This document shows, in pieces, positions 59,074 to 64,000 of a stretch of DNA of 64,000 nucleotides. Both the position numbers and the translations under genes were made by a program. The DNA is taken from NCBI GenBank assembly GCA_029204225.1, contig CM055101.1:36383648-36447647 (forward strand), read 5' to 3'. The stretch comes from Diphasiastrum complanatum (lineage: Eukaryota; Streptophyta; Lycopodiopsida; Lycopodiales; Lycopodiaceae). The notes beneath the pieces are model-generated. The model worked only from the letters and a program-made list of their open reading frames with translations, searched no databases and had not been told where the DNA came from. Numbering within the stretch: the stretch's first letter is position 1; the number at the start of each line of letters is the position of its first letter.

Positions 59074-60164
59074 ATGATCATGGTCTCTTGTTCAGGAGGA
59101 TCACAGCCCCACTGCTCAGCTCCGGCAAGTCGTCCATTGAATTTTTATCCATGGGGAGGATGCAATAAATGTAGTGTAGTCATGGTTGCCTCAACCTCAA
59201 ACCTTCCTTCCTATATTTGCAGTGCTCCTTATCAGCGTAGGGCAAAAGTGATTGAAAATAAATTGGATACTGCGGTTGCCTATTCACCTGCAAGGTTGAG
59301 ACTAAGATGGAAAACTGCGAATGGAAACGCAAGGGGAGCAGTGCGGCCTATATATAAAGATTTGGGGCAGAGTTCGTATATTCAACAGGAGGGTTGTGCA
59401 GGTCTAGCTCTTGACAGTCCAGAGTATGATTTAGGTAGCGATCTCTTAGTTACACAAGGTCTCGATGACGACACAAGCAGTATGTCGAAGTATCTTGATG
59501 ACATCTCAAATGATGAGGAGATAGTCCAAGGTGAAGAGGGCAAGAACTTACCTGTGAATGATGGGGATTGCCAGTGTTGTGGAGAAGGAAAGTTTGTGGA
59601 GCTTGTAAACGATGTTGCGGCAGAAGACAACCAACCGTCCATTGCATCATCTCAGGATGAGTTTGAAGCTCATAACAAAGAAGAAAAGCTTCTGGAGGAA
59701 GTTGGAAGTTCATTTGATGGAAAACAAGGTGGCCCCGAACAGACAGTAACACAAAAAGTTACATCGATGCACAGTTTCAAGCGCAAATATGTTAGCAGTG
59801 ATGGAATTCTGATAGTGCAGGTTATGAAGAAGGAGCACTTGAAAGCTACAGAAGAGCTCCTTGTAGACTCATTTGCAGAGTTAATGTGGGGACCTTTAGT
59901 CTACAGACCTTTGTTAGCCATAACTGTCAGAGGATATCTTCGTGAAAAAGTGAAATTATTCCCAAACACTCTGACACTTGTAGCCTTTTATGCCCCCGCA
60001 GAAGATAATATGATTATTGGTCCCCTTATTAACTCTGTGCCAAGTAATTGGCTGCTGGCAGGAACTGTGGAGGTGTCTTTCTCTGATGCAGACAAAATCC
60101 CCACTGTTCCTCCTCTGGGTTTTCCATACCTCTGCAATATGGCTGTCGATAAACGCTATCGAAG
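59074..60164 (+). CDS. GNAT-family N-acetyltransferase, plastid type, 5' exon(s)
   Basis: Open from before 59008, but the first ATGs are 59074 and 59080 (ATCATGG context). The N-terminus is Ser/Ala/Arg-rich with few acids for about 60 residues, like a plastid transit peptide. An acidic, low-complexity linker follows (DDDTSSMSKYLDDISNDEE). From about residue 240 comes the first half of a GNAT domain: VQVMKKEHLKATEELLVDSF, then the LLAGTVEVSFSD strand and the FPYLCNMAVDKRYRR motif. Plant plastid GNATs acetylate protein N-termini or lysines with acetyl-CoA. The exon ends at 60164 at a GTATGA donor, in phase 2, just before the expected acetyl-CoA pyrophosphate loop (RxxGxG/A). The rest of the domain was not found in the window, so a long intron probably crosses the right edge. 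Reading on hits a stop at 60187-60189. Confidence 0.82.
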
Positions 60165-60189
60165 GTATGATCTTATATTATTCTCTTGA

Positions 60190-61480
60190 AATTACACTTT
60201 CTTATCGTTGACAACTGAAGACGAAGGACTTACGTTATCCTAGGAGGCTAGAACTTCAACTAGAGATAAATGAAAATATTTCAATAACAATTTTCCAATT
60301 TTTCCGGGCGTGCTTGTGAGTAGCAGCTATGGCTTTTGTAAATTAGCAGGATATTCAACTTTCACATATCCTACGCAAGCTTGCTATTGAAAATAAGCCT
60401 TAGCCGTGCACTAAGAATCGCATTTCACAATAATCTTCCTTAAAATGGGCCATATTATGTTCTCAAGAAAACATATTGACACGGATGCCATTGCAAAGTC
60501 AGAGTTTTACACCCTACAAGATGCACAACTGATTATTGCAAAATCATTCTCTATGATGGAGAAAGAGATCATAGTTAGTATGCACACTTTTCCTCAAATC
60601 AGGCCTTGAATAATCTTATAGGTTCATGATGAAATACACTTTTTGAATGCAAAGTTTTGCATTAAACGATTGGTATCTACAAATTGCCAAATGTCTAGTA
60701 CACAGGGTACGTAATGACTCAAATGAACTTCTGATCGCTTACCAATTCTTGACCTTTCAACGTACAAACAGTCGCATTTCCTTTCAGCAAGTGATTTTTG
60801 GTTGGTCTCATAACACGTTTTGACCAAATGAGGGTGGATGGGCCACGTGGGTGCTATTATCTGGATTCTGTATATATCAGATCCATCTTAAGAGTGGGTA
60901 CTATTTTGCTTCAGAGAAGTGCTTTTGGGGAAAACCCTGACTTTCATGTTTTGGCTGCACATCCCTCCAGAGTGTCTAGAGTGTAAATCTGACAATTGCC
61001 TTCCAGTTCTTCTCATCAAACTGCTTAGAGGAGGGGTTTGTTTTTGTGCAGATTCACTGACCAGAAGAAACTTGATCGTTTCTAGTTTTTTAGGTATTTG
61101 CCACTTTCATCTTTTTTTTCAACGATTTTTGTGGATTGTATTGTGATCTTTACTTCAGCGAGGAGATTATATTGCAATTCATAGCTCAACAATGGGAGTT
61201 CCATAAGTCAAGCGCCTTAACACTGTCCGGAACGAATATTTTTTTGCTTAAAATTTGCAAATTTTTTTGCATTTGGTCCGCGTGCGCTGGAGGAGAGAAA
61301 ATGCTGTAAATTTTTTCTATGCGTGTCGGCGGATCGAGGCCTGTGAGCAATCTACGAGCATCTAGTTGACAGTTGAGACGTGGTGGGCACAGTGTCAGGC
61401 ACAGGAAACGAGCGTGGAGCTCAAAATCATCAGATCCAGGTTTTTCTTGCCTACACATATGACTTTTGAAATGTGCATAG
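60190..61480. other. Presumed GNAT intron, no further exon seen
   Basis: Non-coding. No stretch encodes the expected glycine-rich loop or the C-terminal LYxxxGF motif of GNATs. Confidence 0.5.
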
Positions 61481-61487
61481 AACTAGC

Positions 61488-61975
61488 TGTGGGCGTCGGA
61501 TTGGGGTGATGTAAAGTGCTAGACTGTGTTTCCTCATGCCTGCAAGAATGCCTAGAGTGTCTGTTCTGGCCATTACAGCATGTACTTCAAGTTATGAATG
61601 CGTTGCTCTAATTGGTGTTTTTTCTAGCCCTCTCTGTGAAATAAGCTGTAGGTATCAGATTGAGGGCCCGAAAGATGCTAGATTGTATTTCCTAGTGCCT
61701 ACAAGAATGCCAGGAGTGTTGGTTTAGGGTTTTACGGCCCACACGTCGAGTTATGAATGTGGCTGTGGCGCCCACTTTTTGTGTCGTTTTTTGCCCTAAT
61801 TTGTGAACTGATCATTAGGGTTTAGGGTTGAGGTGCTATAAGAAGTTATGCTATGCTTCTTAATGCCTAAAAGATTGCCAGTAGTGTCGGTTTTCACCCT
61901 TACAGCACGTATCTCAAGTTCTGAACGTTATGCTCATTTTTCCATGTCGTTTTTTGCCGTAATTTGGGAAATGGC
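61488..61975. repeat. Three-copy ~160-bp tandem repeat
   Basis: Copies begin near 61488, 61646 and 61808. Each contains GCTAGA(C/T)TGTNTTTCCT or its derivative, then TGCC.(A)AAGAATGCC, GTGT.GGTTT, TACAGCACGT, CAAGTTATGAATG and TTTTTTGCC.TAATTTG. Copies 2 and 3 are closest at the end, and copy 1 is the most diverged there. Confidence 0.75.
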
Positions 61976-62599
61976 ATGTATTTACATGTGGGCAGAGGTT
62001 GACCTTGTATAGGGGGATGTGGCTACGTCCCACGGTTCAGGTGTCCGCAGACGGAGATGCTACCATTGAGGTTTGCTATTCACAGGGTCACTCACCAGAG
62101 TCAAGGCCCATTTATTGTGATTGACCAGACCAGATGGGTGGGGGGTGGGCATAGCAGCTTGCAATGCCATTCCAGATGCTGAGGTAGAGAGGCTGTGATA
62201 GACATAGGGCCATGATGGGTCATCCACCGAGCCACTTGGACCAGCACAAAGTTTTTTTGGGCAGGCAGCAAGAGAGGTCTCGCAGAGCCAGGTTGCAGGG
62301 GGACTATCTTTTTCGTGTTGCTGCACGTACTGCTCAAATTCAGAATCCCGATTGGATAATCTTATTTTCTACAGTGGGGCACTATAGAAACTTGTTTTAG
62401 ATTGTTAGGAGAGCACTACATGCTACTTTTGTACCGTTGTTTGTTGTTTTCTTTCCTGGGTTATAATTTCATGCTAATGGTGTCAGTCCAAGGGCTGAAT
62501 CCCCTATAGTTGCTGAAACTTGTTTACTACCATAAAGCTTATGCAACATCTGAGCGCGAAATATTTTTTATCTCATTTCTACAAGTAATAAAACCATAT

Positions 62600-63205
62600 C
62601 AGTAAGTAATCAATGTCGGAAGTCGAGGCACTGAGATATCATCATCAACAAGAACTGGAGTATCAACAACAGGAGCATTGGGACCATCAATAGCAGGTAC
62701 ATCATCATCGGGAGAAGTAGCAATAGAACTAGGATGTACATCAACAACAAGAAGATAAGCAATCGGAATGTCAATATCAACAATAGGAAGATCAGCAACG
62801 GGTACATCAACAACAAGAATATCAATATTAACAAAATGAGGATTGTGTACAAGAGCGTGAAGAGTGCAAGCTTGTTCCTGTAATAAAGGTGCATGTGCAA
62901 AACATTGAAAGACTTCCAAGTAGCTTCATCAATAGGTCGACCATTCCCTTGGACAAGGAATTGGACTATTCGACGATGACCCTGGAGAACGAATCGAACT
63001 TGCAATATAGCAGCAGACAAAAAGGAAACAACTCAGGGTGTGAAGGAAAAGAGGGATCATAAGGTTCTCCAAGGAAAAGAGAAGAGTGAAGTAGACTGGC
63101 ATGATAGATATCACAAGCACAAGCAGTGTTAGGCAACAACTATAACTGATTCGTGATAGGATTAAGCTTTTCCAAAATCTGAGGACCATAGTAATGTGCA
63201 TAGTA
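62600..63205 (-). pseudogene. Ty3/Gypsy integrase C-terminus and chromodomain remnant
   Basis: Minus strand: GPQILEKLNPITNQL (GPY/F-like block near 63185-63140), DIYHASLLHS and GEPYDPSFPSHPELFPF. Then, after a frame change, ILQVRFVLQGHRRIVQFLVQ and GNGRPIDEATWKSF, a chromodomain-like C-terminus (63010-62870). It continues into a trinucleotide-rich tail (repeating VDxPxxDL-like codons) to ~62600, whose apparent hydrophobic ORF in another frame is an artefact. Different from the chromovirus at 11230 in sequence. Confidence 0.7.
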
Positions 63206-63239
63206 TCTTTATGCTTTCCAGGATGAGTTTACTGTAGTT

Positions 63240-63600
63240 ACTTTTGAGGCTCTCCATTCTTGGGCTTTCTGGATACCTTGGCGAGTTCCCCACATGCTCT
63301 TGGATACTGTTTCACATTTTTGGGCATTGCAGCTACCTTGGGACGTTGTACCGGTGTCTGTTCCGCTTGTTGTTGGTTCCTTGGTATTCCTGGTGTACTC
63401 ATGCTTTCCTTGCGGTTCCTTGGCATTCATGGTTGCTACATATCACTTGGCCTTCCTTGATTTTGCCCTGGTGCTGTGTGTGGTATTATTGGGCCATTCA
63501 ACTGGCTTTCGATATCTCCGTTGGTCGGGTCCAGCATAGTGCCATGTCTCCCTGGCATGCTTGGGCTATTAGAGTACCTTGAGAGAGTTCCTTTTCTCTC
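63240..63600. repeat. Degenerate CCTTGG(C/T)ATTC minisatellite
   Basis: CTTGG-, GGCATTC- and TGGTATTC-type words recur about every 18-36 bp. On the minus strand this produces repeating MPRN/MPKN-like codons (PGIPRNQQ, AAMPKNVK). I read it as a repeat rather than a gene. Confidence 0.5.
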
Positions 63601-64000
63601 TTGGATTTCTTTTTGCCTGTACATCAGTTTATAGTAATTGTTCTCCGCTTTCATAGATATCTTGGAGATACATTTATTTGCACTTACATTTTCTGCCATG
63701 GAGGGCCATATGTTACAGTACCTGTATTATGCTTAGTGGATTTTTTGTGTGTGTTGAGTGGTGCTGTAAGTTTCATTGGATGAAGATATTAAAATAACAT
63801 CTTCAATGTAAGGGATACCTTACTTGGTCTACTACCGGTAATTAGCATGCTATGTAATCGATGTCTATATGAAGACCAAAGTGTTACACCTTGGATCATT
63901 TTGATGTTATTATTTGTCTACATTTTAATTTTGGCAATAGATAAAGTTTTTGTCTATGTCTGGTTGCCAAAATCATTTTAGCACTTCTTTCCATGCTATC
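63601..64000. other. Right-edge spacer
   Basis: AT-rich; nothing recognised. Confidence 0.4.

Noticed and set aside
62610-63020. Very hydrophobic minus-strand ORF that could pass for a membrane protein
   Set aside because: The hydrophobic part is a trinucleotide-rich repeat read in one frame; the upstream part is a Gypsy chromodomain remnant.

Overview
The window is nuclear DNA of a land plant. It has spliced plant-type genes (an LRR receptor kinase, a plastid-targeted low-molecular-weight phosphatase-like protein, a plastid-type GNAT acetyltransferase), AT-rich intergenic DNA, and many Ty1/Copia and Ty3/Gypsy retrotransposons at all stages of decay. A LINE tail with a zinc-knuckle/nuclease-like C-terminus and large TE-filled spacers make me favour a fern or another seed-free plant, but nothing in the sequence proves the species.

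Layout. 1-2027: 3' part of an LRR receptor kinase (+), cut by the left edge. 2655-3145: 5'-truncated LINE tail with a target-site duplication. 4-5.4 kb: no gene. 5.4-10.0 kb: Gypsy remnant and an internally deleted Copia element (-). 10.9 kb: MITE fragment. 11230-17495: a complete, young chromovirus insertion (two 918-bp LTRs, perfect TCATC duplication) that has no recognisable gag and carries a five-hairpin array in its leader. 18.1-20.4 kb: two different Copia RT/RNase H fragments (+). 19.2 and 22.0 kb: primer-binding sites and LTR edges of minus-strand elements. 23.1-25.0 kb: degenerate TTTGGTAC-rich repeat. 26.8-33.3 kb: three Copia pieces arranged head to head, the middle one interrupted by a nested pair of MITEs. 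33.9-34.85 kb: degenerate copy of an unclassified ORF family. 34.9-35.7 kb: GGTCGAG minisatellite. 36.5-42.8 kb: no gene seen. 42.9-43.4 kb: palindrome cluster and (CT)n. 44540-48267: seven-exon phosphatase-like gene (-). 48.3-49.4 kb: second LINE tail, directly upstream of that gene. 50.9-52.85 kb: unclassified TE-like coding fragments. 52.9-53.6 kb: Copia gag start (-). 53.9-55.4 kb: second copy of the unclassified ORF family (-), beside a histone H3-like C-terminal fragment. 58.2 kb: tiny tRNA-derived retroposon with a perfect 18-bp duplication. 59074-60164: first visible exon of a GNAT gene (+); its downstream exons are not visible before the right edge. 61.5-62.0 kb: three-copy tandem repeat. 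62.6-63.2 kb: Gypsy integrase/chromodomain remnant (-).

Only three loci look like functional host genes: the receptor kinase (cell-surface signalling), the phosphatase-like protein and the acetyltransferase (both with plastid-type N-termini). They do not form a pathway or operon. The rest is a retrotransposon graveyard with a few young insertions. The most unusual items are the MITE family that inserts without a target-site duplication, the unclassified spliced ORF family, the gag-less chromovirus with its hairpin leader, and the Ser-for-Cys change in the phosphatase active-site loop.
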